DNA of 64,000 bases, from contig NC_084798.1 of NCBI RefSeq assembly GCF_963169125.1, positions 103,309,970 through 103,373,969 of the forward strand, given 5' to 3'. The translations under genes were made by a program, and so were the position numbers. This document shows, piece by piece, positions 51,934 to 62,589 of this stretch. This DNA is from Humulus lupulus. Taxonomy: Eukaryota; Streptophyta; Magnoliopsida; Rosales; Cannabaceae. Each line of letters begins with the position of its first letter. Positions within the stretch are counted from its first letter, which is position 1. The notes under the pieces are model-generated. The model ran no database searches and was not told where the DNA came from. It saw only the letters and a program-made list of their open reading frames with translations.

Positions 51934-53135
51934 TTAAGGCAATCTATTGGTGGCCAAGGATGAAGAAGGACATAGCAGAGTTTGTGTCCAAGTGTCTAGT
52001 ATGCCAGCAAGTGAAAGCAGAACATCAGCGGCCTGCAGGCTTACTGCAACCGCTTAGCGTACCAGAATGGAAGTGGGACGATATAGATATGGACTTCATG
52101 ACAAGTGTGCCAAGGATGAATAAGCAGCATGATTTTGCTTGGATAGTAATAGATAGACTAACCAAGTCGGCTCATTTCCTGCCTGTTAAGACTTCATACA
52201 CGGCAGACCAATATGCAGACATCTATGTCCAAGAGATAGTACGGTTGCATGGAATCCCCAAGACAATAGTGTCAGATAGAGGATCGGTGTTTACATCGAG
52301 ATTTTGGGGAAGTTTACAGCAAGCTATGGGTACTAAGTTAAGTCTTAGTACAACTTTTCATCCTCAGACAGACGGGCAGTCCGAGCGTACAATTCAGATT
52401 TTAGAAGATATGCTACGCGCATGTGTACTTGATTTTGGAGGATCATGGAATAAGTACTTACCGCTGATACAGTTCTCCTACAACAATAGCTACCGACCAA
52501 CGATCTGGATGGCACCTTATGAGTGTCTATATGGAAGAAGGTGCCGATCACCGTTACACTGGGACGAGGTAAGAGAAAGGCAGCTTCTAGGTCCCGAAGC
52601 TGTTAGACAAGCTCAAGAAGTAGTAGCGCTTATTAGACAGCGTATGCTTGCTGCTCAAAGCCATCAGAAAAGCTATGCGGATGCCAAGCGACGCGATGTG
52701 GAATTCAAAGTCGGAGATCAAGTCTTCTTGAAGATATCTCCTATGAAAGGTGTAAAGCAGTTTGGGAAGAAAGGCAAGCTTAGTCCCCAATTTATAGGTC
52801 CTTTTGAGATATTGGACAAAGTGGGAGCAGTTGCGTATAGACTAGCCCTACCGCCAGCACTAGCAGATAGTCACAACATGTTCCACATCTCAATGCTATG
52901 CACGTATGTGTCAGACCCATCTCACGTCCTCAAGTACAATACGATAGCACTCTAGAAAGACTTGAGTTACGAGGAAAGACCGGTTAGCATCCTGGATAGG
53001 GGGTGAAGCAGTTACGGTCCAAGAGCATTCCTATAGTCAATGTCCTATGGAGTAATAGTTCTGAATGAGAGGCAAAGTGGGAGTTGGAGGAGGACATGCA
53101 AGGTCGGTATTCAGAGTTATTTGGTAAGTAAATTT
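51934..53135 (+). pseudogene. Family C integrase and C-terminal domain
   Basis: Integrase begins within IYWWPRMKKD and is nearly uninterrupted: zinc-finger cysteines in CLVCQQVKAEH, DMDFMTSVP, IVSDRGSVFTSRFW (the residue after the catalytic Asp segment differs from the usual RD.FTS), TTFHPQTDGQSERTIQ, then GPFEILDKVGAVAYRL. A stop at about 52953 is followed by a decayed, frame-shifted tail where the chromodomain would be. The preserved 340-codon frame suggests a younger insertion than Tat1. The first 33 codons of the open frame belong to Tat1 gag, so the frame is a chance fusion. Confidence 0.9.
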
Positions 53136-53167
53136 TGAGGACGAAATTCTTTTTAGTAGGGGAGAAT

Positions 53168-55087
53168 TGTAGAGTCCAAGAACTTTACTTAGCTACTTAG
53201 ATAGTAGTAGCAATAGTAATAGTTGTAGTATGTTTATGACTATGGATTTTGGTTCAGACCGGGATTTAGTTGGACACTCGTAGTAACACTTGTAGATTTT
53301 CTAAAGTTTAACCTAGAGTTTATGAATATTAATTTTAACCTAAGGTTTGATTAATATGACTAATATTGATGGTGATATTTATTATATTATAAGGTTTAGA
53401 TAGACCCAATAAGATAGTAACACTTGTCTTGTGTATGTTTAATGATAATTTAGTATTTTTGAGGAATAAGTTTATTAAGATCAATATTTGAATATCCTAG
53501 GGTCTGTCAGCAACTTTGAAATCATTAGAGGACTTAGTCAAGGCTATTTACTCAATTCAAATTAGGCTAAAAATGTGCAATTTCGTGTTTAACATTTCAG
53601 CATATGCCGATATATCGCAGCTATAGGGGGCGGTATATCGCCATACGGGGATACGAAAAACACGTAACTTCGAACGACCACCTCGACGAGCCTCGGGCAT
53701 ATTAGCCCAGGCGATATATCGCCTACTAGGGGCGATATATCGGCTCATGTACCATATGTTTAAATGTTTTTGAAACCGATCTTAATTTATTCTTTAAGCT
53801 CTTGATAAGTCCAGCATCTTTCTGACCGAGTCTTCAGCCTCTACTGAACGATAATTCAAATATTTTTCAATTAAAAAGCCATTATTTTATTCAAGTTAAA
53901 TGAAGATCTTTTCATTCTTGAACTCTATAAATAGGACCTAGTACCCAGCCATTTGTTCATTCATCAAGCTAAGTTCAGAGTCTGCAAGCTGCTAGGTTAT
54001 TTTTGAGTGCTTAAACACTTGGGTTGGGAATATAAGCTTTATCCTTTTAAGCTTAATAAACACTCAGGAAGTAAGGTTCATAGTATTTTTCGGTTCGAGG
54101 TGTAGTTCAGTTATAGAAGCATTCGAGTTATTCATTATTCTAGTTCATTTCTGTGTTATTCTTATAGTTTTCTACTCAAAATCCTAACTCTATTCTTTAA
54201 TCTTGGTTAGGAAACCTAAGATCTTGAACGTAAGATTTTTGGTAAGTATATTCTCGATGGTATAGTTTGTCCATTCTTTTCATCCCTTTTTCTTTAGTAT
54301 ATTCACCCTTCTTTGATGGTTTTTATGAGTGTTCCAAAGTCCCAATCCTGTTCTCATATCCTGGTATATTTGGTAAGGAAAATAGGATAGGATTCTATAT
54401 GTTATATGTTATCTTATGATTTATGTGTTATGAAATGTCATATTATGTATGTTTGTAGGCTTGGGCATATGACTTGTATAGCTAACAAGCCCCAATAAAT
54501 TTATGGGCATATGACTTGCTTAGCTAGCAAGCCCCACAAATCTAATGGGCATATGACTTGTTTAGTTTACAAGCCCCAAGTAGTAATGGCCATTATAAGT
54601 ATATATGACATATGATTATGATATATGTTTATGGTATGTTTCTAGCATATGATATGAATATTATGTATATGATTTATGTTGTTAGATTTTCCTTGCTGGG
54701 CATTAGGCTCATTCCTTTATGTTTATATGTGCAGGAAAATAGCTATGGTGGCAGAAAGGTTCATGGCAGCTTGGGGGTTATGTATTGAGGCATGATGGAA
54801 TCGGTGGATTGAGCGTTTGATTCAAGGATGAAGTCACTTCTTAGTCTTTTAAAAATTATGCTTTATATGTATTTTCCGCACTTTATTTTGTAATCCATTT
54901 ATTTAAAGTCATGTTATGTTTTTATTTTAAAAACAATGGGATCCCATATCCTACTTTAAATTTTATGTAGTTAACGTTTGTCTTACAAGTTTTAATGAAG
55001 TTATGATTGGTGAGTTTTATTAAAGATTAGTGTCTATGTATAAGTAGTCATTAATGGTCCAAAGTCTAGAGTAGTTAGGTCATTACA
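53168..55087 (+). repeat. LTR of family C (C2), 1920 bp
   Basis: TGTAGAGTCC to GTCATTACA. It is preceded by a purine tract (TAGTAGGGGAGAA) like a 3' LTR and followed by a primer-binding site like a 5' LTR. TATAAATA lies at 53936-53943. GCGATATATCGC palindromes lie at about 53605-53740, the best being AGGCGATATATCGCCT at 53709-53724. A three-unit hairpin array lies at 54463-54577. Confidence 0.93.
54463..54577 (+). repeat. Three 31-base hairpin units, 42-base spacing
   Basis: Units at 54463-54493, 54505-54535 and 54547-54577 share GGGCATATGACTTG and AAGCCCC. The inner arms are CTTGT/ACAAG, CTTGC/GCAAG and CTTGT/ACAAG, so the middle unit differs by a paired change. Confidence 0.9.
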
Positions 55088-55089
55088 GT

Positions 55090-55101
55090 TGGTATCAGAG
55101 C
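55090..55101 (+). promoter_or_regulatory. Primer-binding site of family C
   Basis: TGGTATCAGAGC two bases after the LTR matches the initiator tRNA-Met primer class used by chromoviruses. Confidence 0.85.
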
Positions 55102-55239
55102 AACGGTTCATCTGCATGAAGTTATCCTCAATACACACACTCAAAGCTCCGAATCTGATCGCCAAGTAAGTATTTAAGTTATAGTTATTATGCTTATATG
55201 TATAGCTAACAATTTTAGCATTTATGTTTTCAGTTAAGT

Positions 55240-55707
55240 ATGAACAGAGCATTAACTTATGAGGATATCCGAGCCATTAAGGCTTTAAAGAGAATAAGAG
55301 AATCGAGAAACACCATAGGAACACTAGAGAGAATCACTCGGAGACTGCTTTTGTTCCACAGAGAAATAAGTCACCTTCAAGAGTCTAAGCAGATCATGAT
55401 GAGACCAATGGAACAATTCATTTTAGTAATTAGACTATTTAGAGATTTTCATCCCATAATTGCAGCCTTAGAGGAGATATGGGAAACAATGGATGATGAA
55501 GATGAACTGCCAGTAGCAGTGCAATATTACTTTCTCTTAATTAGGTTCACTTCAAAATCAGAATTTCAGTTTACAAATGAGTAAAAGCATAGGATTTTTA
55601 TGAACCTTCCTCGAGGACATTTTGAGGCACATGATAATGAAGACTATGAAGAGTTAGATGATGATATGCTAGATGAAGGATCAGATGTAGAAGATCCTGA
55701 TATTTAG
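55240..55707 (+). pseudogene. Leader ORF between primer-binding site and gag, family C
   Basis: A 155-codon frame (MNRALTYEDIRAIKALKRIR...) has a single TAA at 55582-55584 and continues in frame to a TAG at 55705-55707. The N-terminal two thirds are basic and predicted helical; the tail is strongly acidic (EDYEELDDDMLDEGSDVEDPDI). I do not recognise it. Chromoviruses normally begin coding with gag, so an open frame here is unusual. It could be chance, but the composition switch and same-frame continuation argue for a former protein. Confidence 0.5.
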
Positions 55708-56220
55708 AATAGTTAATTTCATTGTTTGTTTTATGGTTGTAATTAGTGAAAACTCTTTTCCAAATTAATATCTTGTTATTTTGTTATCATGTATGAGTTT
55801 GATTTTTTATTTCGCAATCATATTAAATAATAAATAAAATAAATAAGGACTAAGTTCGGTGAGGGTGGATACAAATCAATGAACCAAGTTTCTATATTGA
55901 GAGTTAGGGGGCCATAGTAGTGGGAACGATTTTATTGATCCCAGCCCTCCCTCAATATGGTTAACTTTGGAACAAAGATGAGTTTCGAGGCTGAGAATTA
56001 AGTCATATAGGATGATTAGAAACATACCTAGAAATAATAAAGATGGCTTGTTTTTCTAAGCATAGAAACCCATTCTAAAAATAAAGAAGACTTATATAAT
56101 TTTCATAAGAAGTCATAATCAATAGATCCGAGATATGTTTGTTTTAGAATAAGTTTTTGCCTTAGAGCCTATTAGGTAAAGTTCTAACATGTTTCTTTCA
56201 ACTGTTAGAACTCTGCTGCG

Positions 56221-56897
56221 ATGTCGCTCCGAAGATCTGCACGCACCAATAGAAACGCCTCCAATGCTGCTCCAGTGAACAATGAAGCCCCTCCAGTTCG
56301 CAGAAGGGGAGTGCGTGCTACTGCCAGCCGCAACGCACCGACACCGCCAGCTGACAACACTGCGGAGATCGCCAGACTACGACAACAAGTCAAGGAGTTA
56401 TTGTAGCAACAACGACAATAGGCTCAGCCCCAAACTCAGCCTCAGCCTCCACCACAGCCACAGCAAATGACCTTAGCACCCCAACAAGTTGGTCCATATG
56501 GGGAATGGTCAGTGGTGAACTACGCGCCGTATCCAGTATAGCACATGGAGCCAGTTTATGAGAGGTTCTGCAAGCAGCACGCTCCAAACTTCGAAGGGAC
56601 TACAGATCCCTTTGAGGCAGAAGAGTGGCTAAGGAATGTGGAGCCAATTCTGACACACATGAATCTCAGTAATGCGGACCGTATATCATGCGTCTCGTCG
56701 TTGCTCAAGAAGGATGCCAGGATATGGTGGGACTTGGTCCAGCAATCGCATGAAGTTGCAACCATGACATGGACTCGATTTATGGAGCTGTTCCACAAGA
56801 AGTATTACAATTCGGCTGTACTCGCTTCAAGAGTTGAGGAGTTCGCCAACTTAAAGCAAGATAGTTTATCAGTGGCAGAGTATGCTCGAACCGTTTG
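56221..56897 (+). pseudogene. Family C gag, N-terminal part
   Basis: It starts MSLRRSARTNRNASNAAP, with a basic then Gln/Pro-rich leader, followed by the gag core FCKQHAPNFEGTTDPFEAEEWL and ARIWWDLVQQSHEVATMTW. In-frame TAG stops at 56404, about 56419 and 56539 look like CAG-to-TAG changes. The frame ends abruptly at SVAEYARTV, where Tat1 sequence begins; the zinc knuckle is therefore missing. Confidence 0.85.
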
Positions 56898-58395
56898 AAG
56901 AACTTGAAGATGTCTAGCTCAACAAGGACACGATAAAGGTGGTGAAAATTTGGAAAAACCTCGCCAGAGAGGCAAAATAGCAATTAACTTAATTCTTACA
57001 AGAGAATCATTATGTTTTTGCTTGGTCCCACAGAGACGTGATTGGCAGTCCCAATATAATCAGTCATGCACTAAATTTAGATAAGAGCTTTTCTTCGAAA
57101 CAACAAAAAAGAAGGCTTCTCGATGATAAAGGAGGAGGTGGGCAGGTTAAAAGCAAACCACTTTATAAGAGAAGCTTATTATCCAAATTGGAGAGCCAAT
57201 CCAATGTTATTTCCCAAACTAAATGGGAAATGGAGAACTTGCATTGACTATTCATATTTAAATAAAGCGTGTCCAAAGGATTGTTTTCCATTGCCTTGAA
57301 TTGACCAACTCGTGGATGCAACCTCGAGACATGATGTCAGGTCAGTTTATGGACGCATATTCTGGATATAACCAGATAACCATGCATGCTCCTGACCAGG
57401 AACACATGAGCTTTGTGACAGATAAAGGACTATACTTCTACAACGTAATGCCCTTTGGGTTAAAAAATGCTGGAGGAACATACCAAAGATTGGTAAACTG
57501 TATGTTCACTAAGCAGATTGGAAGGATCATGGAGGTGTATGTGGATGACATGTTAGTCAAATCCAAACACACCAATAACCATGTTGCTGACCTCACAACA
57601 TGTTTCACTATACTCAAAAAATACAACATGAGGTTAAACCCGCAAAAGTGCTATTTTGGAGTATCTATGGGAAAATTCCTAGGATTTATAAAAAAATGCT
57701 CAGGGAATCGAGGGAAACCCAGACAAAATAAAGACCTTGTTTGAAATACCTTCACCTAAAAAACACAAGGATGTCTAGAGTTTAATTGGATGAATGGCAG
57801 CTTTGAGCAGGTTTATCTCGAAATCAACAAACAAATGTCTGCCATTTTTTAACCTTTTGAGAGGGGGCAAGAAATTTGAGTGGACAGATGAGTGCGAATT
57901 AGCCTTTCAGACTCTCAAGAAACACCTCGCAGAGCCACCAATTTTGTCCAAGCCTAATTTGGGTACCTATACCTCGCAATAACTGAGCATGCAATTTGCA
58001 CTACATTAGTTCGGGAGGATAAAAAGGTACAAAGACCTGTGTAATATGTTAGTAAAATACTCTTAGGAGCTGAATCACGATATCCTATGATAGATAAGCT
58101 AGCACTATGCCTAGTACATGCTTCGAGGAAGTTGCGACCCTACTTCTAGGCACATCCAATACATGTTCTTAGTGACTAACCACAAGTATTGGCGAAACCA
58201 GAAGCGTAAAAAAGACTACTAAAATGGGTAGTCGAACTTGGGTAGTTCGAGATAGCTTATCACCCGAGAACGAAGATCAAAGGCCAAGCACTAGCCGACT
58301 TCATAGCTGAATGCACCAGTATATCTGAAGAGGAAGTAATAACCCCAGCTCAAGAGCTGTGGAAACTTTACGTCGATAAATCATCAAATCGAAAA
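56898..58395 (+). pseudogene. Tat1 RT, RNase H and start of second RNase H
   Basis: Tat1 resumes with FEELEDV, then ENHYVFAWSHRDVIGSP. RT has MDAYSGYNQITMHAPDQEH and NVMPFGLKNAGGTYQRL, with an intact catalytic VYVDDMLVKSK near 57538. RNase H follows (MAALSRFISKSTNKCL, FEWTDECELAFQTLKKHL). The second RNase H begins LYVDKSSN near 58370 and is lost by about 58395. Stops and shifts are scattered. Integrase is absent. Confidence 0.85.
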
Positions 58396-59087
58396 AAAAC
58401 TTGTAATATATTAAAACTTTGTAAAAATTTAACTTTTAATTTGTGAGCAAGTTAAATAACTGAGTAAACTTTAAAAATAATACTAGGAATTTTTGAGAAT
58501 CAAATTTAAAGTAGTCAATGTTGTTTTAACATGCATGAATTCAAACGTAATTATGCATATAAAATATACATGACAAGTGTAAAAATGTATAAAATGCTCA
58601 ACATTACTTGTATGAATAAGCAAGTATAATAACTACTATACATATTATAAGCTTGAAAAATTTCAGCACTTAGTAAATTTCAGCATGCAATTATAAAAGA
58701 AGAAGTAAAGTAGACATTTAAAAGTTAGCAAATAATTGTTCTTAAAATGAAGCTACTTCAAAATAAAAAATAAAACAACTCGAATATTCAAGCTGTAAAG
58801 TGTCTCAACTTCAAGGGCTTTAATTAATTGCATTAACAAATGGGGTCGTACTCAAAAGAAAAGGAGAGATTTAATTGACAGCTCCAGAGTCCACCTCCTC
58901 GCCCTTTTCGTCAAAAATATAAAGTGTTAGCGGAAATAATGATGAAACAAATAACAATGAAATTTTTTTAGCTCAACGATACTTACTGAGAATATCAATT
59001 CCTCACACCTATAAAAAATGGAGGTGGAGTTGTTACTCTTCAAGAACTCCAGTTGAAGTCTTCAATGTTGCTACAAAATTGGCCTAC
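58396..59087. other. AT-rich DNA between Tat1 pol and its antisense ORF
   Basis: No domain is recognisable. It replaces the expected second RNase H remainder and integrase of Tat1. It may include introns of the reverse-strand ORF, but this is not demonstrable here. Confidence 0.4.
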
Positions 59088-59546
59088 TCATGTCAGGATG
59101 TCAGACTCGAGATCAACTCCAAAGGCACCAGCCGCATTAGCAACGACGAACTCTCTCTCAAAGGTAGAGATTGTGTATTTGTGGACTGGGTTCAAAGCAT
59201 GAAAATGCTTGGCTTTCAAGGTGTTGTCGACCACCTTTTGCCCCTTATCAACGGGAGGAACAGAGGCTGATGTCGGAGGAGGAACCTGTCCCGAGACTAC
59301 AGGTGGAGGTACTTGCTTCGAGGCCAATAGGATGGCTTGAGTAGCAGGGTCTTCAGTAACCCTAGCCATTTTTGGTGGTGGAGATGGAGGAATATCCTTT
59401 TTCAATGAGACTCGACCTCGCTTTGAGCCCTTAGCTTTTGGTAGTTTGGAGAGAAGGTTGTCGAGGTCGGAGTCTATGGAGTCACCTGCAAAAATGAAGG
59501 AAAATGTATTAGTAAATGAATGAATACTTGGAAGAGAATTTTTCAT
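59088..59546 (-). pseudogene. Antisense ORF (aORF) fragment of Tat1
   Basis: A minus-strand frame of about 152 codons contains DSDLDNLLSKLPKAKGSKRG and a Pro-rich stretch, ending AAGAFGVDLESDILT. A splice-acceptor-like TTTTTGCAG on the minus strand lies just before GDSIDSDLD (near 59485), suggesting the codons upstream are intron and the true exon starts there. Its place and orientation match the reverse ORF of Tat2 (35778-38192). The function is unknown. Confidence 0.55.
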
Positions 59547-60129
59547 AACATAAAGGTGGGGACCTAACTGGAGAAAAAAGAATCTAATGAAAAATCATCT
59601 AATGATATGTTGAAGACTTGAGTAGGTTCTTCTGTTAGCCTCGATCTTTCACCTCGAAATGTGGGAGACAGTTCGGAGAAATCTCACCAATCATTCAAGC
59701 CATATTGTGTCCCTATACCTGCCCATACACTACAAGAAAAAATGCTTTTAATAAGACCAAAAATGTGTTATCAAAACATACCATAACACTTTTTGACGTG
59801 TTAAGACCAACTATGTTATCGTAGGTCAGGGTACTTTACATAACACTTTATCATTGTTATACAGATGTGTTATTATACTGTCAACGATAACACGCTTTCT
59901 GTGTTATTTTAATAAATAGATAAATGTTTAATTATATTATTTATAGTCGATTATATAACACATTGCAATACTTATAAATTTGTGTTATACTACACTTTAG
60001 TATAACACATTTTTTGTGTTATATAATAAAGTTTGCATAACAAAATTCTGTACTTATAAAAAGTGTTATTGTGATAGATATTATAACACATTTTTCGTAT
60101 TATTTTAATATTTAAATAAGTTTAAATTC

Positions 60130-61110
60130 TCATTATATATTCATTTATATAGCACTAATTTATTCTATTATATTTTTATTTTTTATTTATATAATTAAAA
60201 TTAGCTTTCTAATATATACTAGCATCATCAAATGAACTTGATTTTCAAATAACAAAAAGTAAAAACATTCAACATTGTATTAACAATCCACAAATTAGTT
60301 TAAAACATTCAACACTGTCATCAACAACAAAATGTTCTTTAAGTATTCAAGTAGTCTTAAATATTCAACATATTGAAAAGTTACTACTTTCAATACAAAA
60401 TATTCTACAGCTGCCCAACACAAAGCCTTCAAAATTAAGTATCATTTTCTATTTCGCTTGTCACATCTACAAAATAAACAAAGAAATATTTTATTATTAT
60501 TATCTATCATCACAAATTACTTCAAGAAAAATGTTATGGAAATAATTTGGTCCTTGATAGCTTGGGACTGTGCGACCAAATTAATAACAAGTAGACCATT
60601 TTCAGAAAGATTATTCTTTACAGTCTACAGAAACGAGTCTTCCACAAAATCCACAACAGGGCAAGTCATACCAGAGCTATGCAAAACAAATATCTCATTG
60701 GAATCAACTCAAATATAGCAAATGTTTTCCTTGTATTAACAATAAGCTCTTTCAACCAATCAAAATCCTAGCTCTCACTCTCTTCTCAAAAATGCATGCA
60801 CCTAGATAGAAGCAAGGAGCATGAAAGTGTTCGAACATTTTAAAAGACTCGGACCATTGAATGAAAAATATATAAATATATATATATATACCAAAATAAA
60901 AATTGCAACAAAATCTTTTGTTAAGCAATGCACTTATACCATAACTCATCATTATTGAATTCAAGAGCAAATTTCATTCAAATTTTCATGTGTAGTTATC
61001 ATTTTTTTTCTAAGAAAGTGAACCTCATAATTATTCATATATGCTGACCAATTTATCCTTATTTTAACTAAAACAAATATTGCTTACTTCTTAACAACAT
61101 TTTGTTGCTT
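60130..61110. other. AT-rich interior of the CACTA element
   Basis: No protein domain was recognised on either strand; the longest frame (60458-60718) has no familiar motif. It includes a TA microsatellite at about 60869-60892. Confidence 0.5.
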
Positions 61111-61115
61111 GATAC

Positions 61116-62584
61116 TGTTGACGGTGAGAACTCGTCAACTAAGTTAAGTAAGAAAAATCGCAAAGTAAAGATTATCAAAAGAAAAGTTTTAGAAATCTAA
61201 GTGTAAACTCGAAGAGCAATTCCAAAAGAACAATGATGAACTCAATTTTCATTCCATTTGGTGCCCTTGCTATAGTAAAATTTCTAACCCCCTTCCATGT
61301 GGAATTGGGGTGTATTTTATAGTAGGCTCTAACGGCCCCTGATACAAGGTGGTCCAGGGGACCAGGTAGTACGCCAGTACACTGTCAAGTGAGTGGTCTC
61401 AGGGGTAGTGGTGTCTGCTCCAGTACATGGTCAGAGTTGGTGGGTGCACCTCCACTTTAGTACTTGATCGTACAACCACTACCTGCCTGGTACGGGTGTC
61501 AGAGGAGTGGCTTCAGACGTAGTGGCACAGGTAGTTATGGTGTCGGCTCTCATATACGGTTAGAGATATGCAGGCTATGTCACCACTCCTCGTACGTCCA
61601 CTACTTTCCAAGGATGGATGTCAGAGTTGTACACCAATACATACTTCTTGCCCGTGCGATCCTTTTGAGCCGCACGTAGGCTTTTTCACTTGTAAGGCGT
61701 CTGTCCCTCTTGCCTTTGAAAGTCTCTTTTCCGCTAATATAGTCATTCCTATTGGTGTGAGTCACCGTGGAGTCAGTTGGTGTGCATCGGGGGTGCAGAT
61801 ATGTGGTGCGCAAAGCGTGCTTTATGAGAGCCTTGCGAGGTGCTAGGCCTAGGCACCTGAGCGAGGTTCGTGAGATGCTGACCTAGAGGCTTTCCCGCAA
61901 GCCACTGAATTGGACCCACGAGGCCCTCCTATGCGTCACGGACCTGGGCATGTGAGGCCATCTCGCGGGACACGGTCCTAAGCACACGAGGCCCTCCTAT
62001 GCGTCACGGACCTGGGCACGCGAGGCCATCTCGCGGGACACGGTCCTAAGCACGCGAGGCCCTCCTATGCATCACAGACCTGGGCATGCGAGGCCATCTC
62101 GTGGGACACGGTCCTAAGCACGCGAGGCCCTCCTACGCGTCACGGACCTGGGCACGCGAGGCCATCTCGCGGGACACGGTCCTAAGCACGCGAGGCCCTC
62201 CTATGCGTCACGGACCTGGGCACGCGAGGCCATCTTGCGGGACACAGTCCTAAGCACGCGAGGCCCTCCTATGAGACACGAACCTGGGCACGCGAGGCTC
62301 TCCTATGCGCCATGGACCTGGGCACGCGAGGCATGGTCCGAGGCATGCGAGGCCCTTTCACGAGCCTTCCAGCAAGGCAAGGATCTAGGCGAGGCTAGGG
62401 GAGGCCTTCTCTCACGAGGCCCTCGAGGTGCAGCCTCGGCGTAGCTAGGCGAGGGGTGCATGCGAGGCCGTTGCGAGAGGGCGGTGGCCCGAGCGTCTCA
62501 TGGGTCAAACATGTATTTAGGCTTTTATGGGACCTTAGCACGCGTCTTGGATCTTTTATGGGCATGGAATATTGAGCATCCACA
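61116..62584 (+). mobile_element. Solo LTR (family E), 1469 bp
   Basis: TGTTGACGG to GCATCCACA, with duplication GATAC at 61111-61115 and 62585-62589. The first bases can fold (TTGACG...CGTCAA). A TTTTATAG box lies near 61315. The right half is the GC-rich 34-bp array. It has no coding domain. The start resembles that of LTR I (TGTTGACG...CAAC), suggesting related families, probably Copia. Confidence 0.9.
61914..62321. repeat. Twelve 34-bp units forming six 68-bp dimers
   Basis: Units start at 61914 and every 34 bases to 62288 without an indel, each beginning with a variant of GCACGCGAGGCC. Two types alternate: one continues CTCCTATGCGTCACGG and the other ATCTCGCGGGACACGG. Degenerate units continue to about 62480. 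Confidence 0.95.
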
Positions 62585-62589
62585 GATAC

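Larger units (their letters stand above)
51934..56897 (+). mobile_element. Circularly permuted fragment of a family C chromovirus
   Basis: The order is integrase (partial), C-terminal region, 3' junction, one LTR, primer-binding site, leader ORF and gag (partial). That is the element opened inside its coding region rather than at its LTRs. Protease, RT and RNase H are absent. Both outer junctions fall inside Tat1 coding sequence, with Tat1 protease missing between them and no target duplication seen. Two origins fit: capture of a one-LTR circle, or deletion of a tandem LTR-internal-LTR array. Confidence 0.8.

Noticed and set aside
51834..52955. Single 373-codon gene
   Set aside because: The first 33 codons are Tat1 gag and the rest is family C integrase; it is a chance in-frame junction of two elements.
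60458..60718. CACTA transposase exon
   Set aside because: No transposase motif can be recognised, and the frame is short and AT-rich.
61914..62321. CRISPR or centromeric satellite array
   Set aside because: The units are contiguous with no spacers, and the array is confined to one solo LTR with a GATAC duplication.
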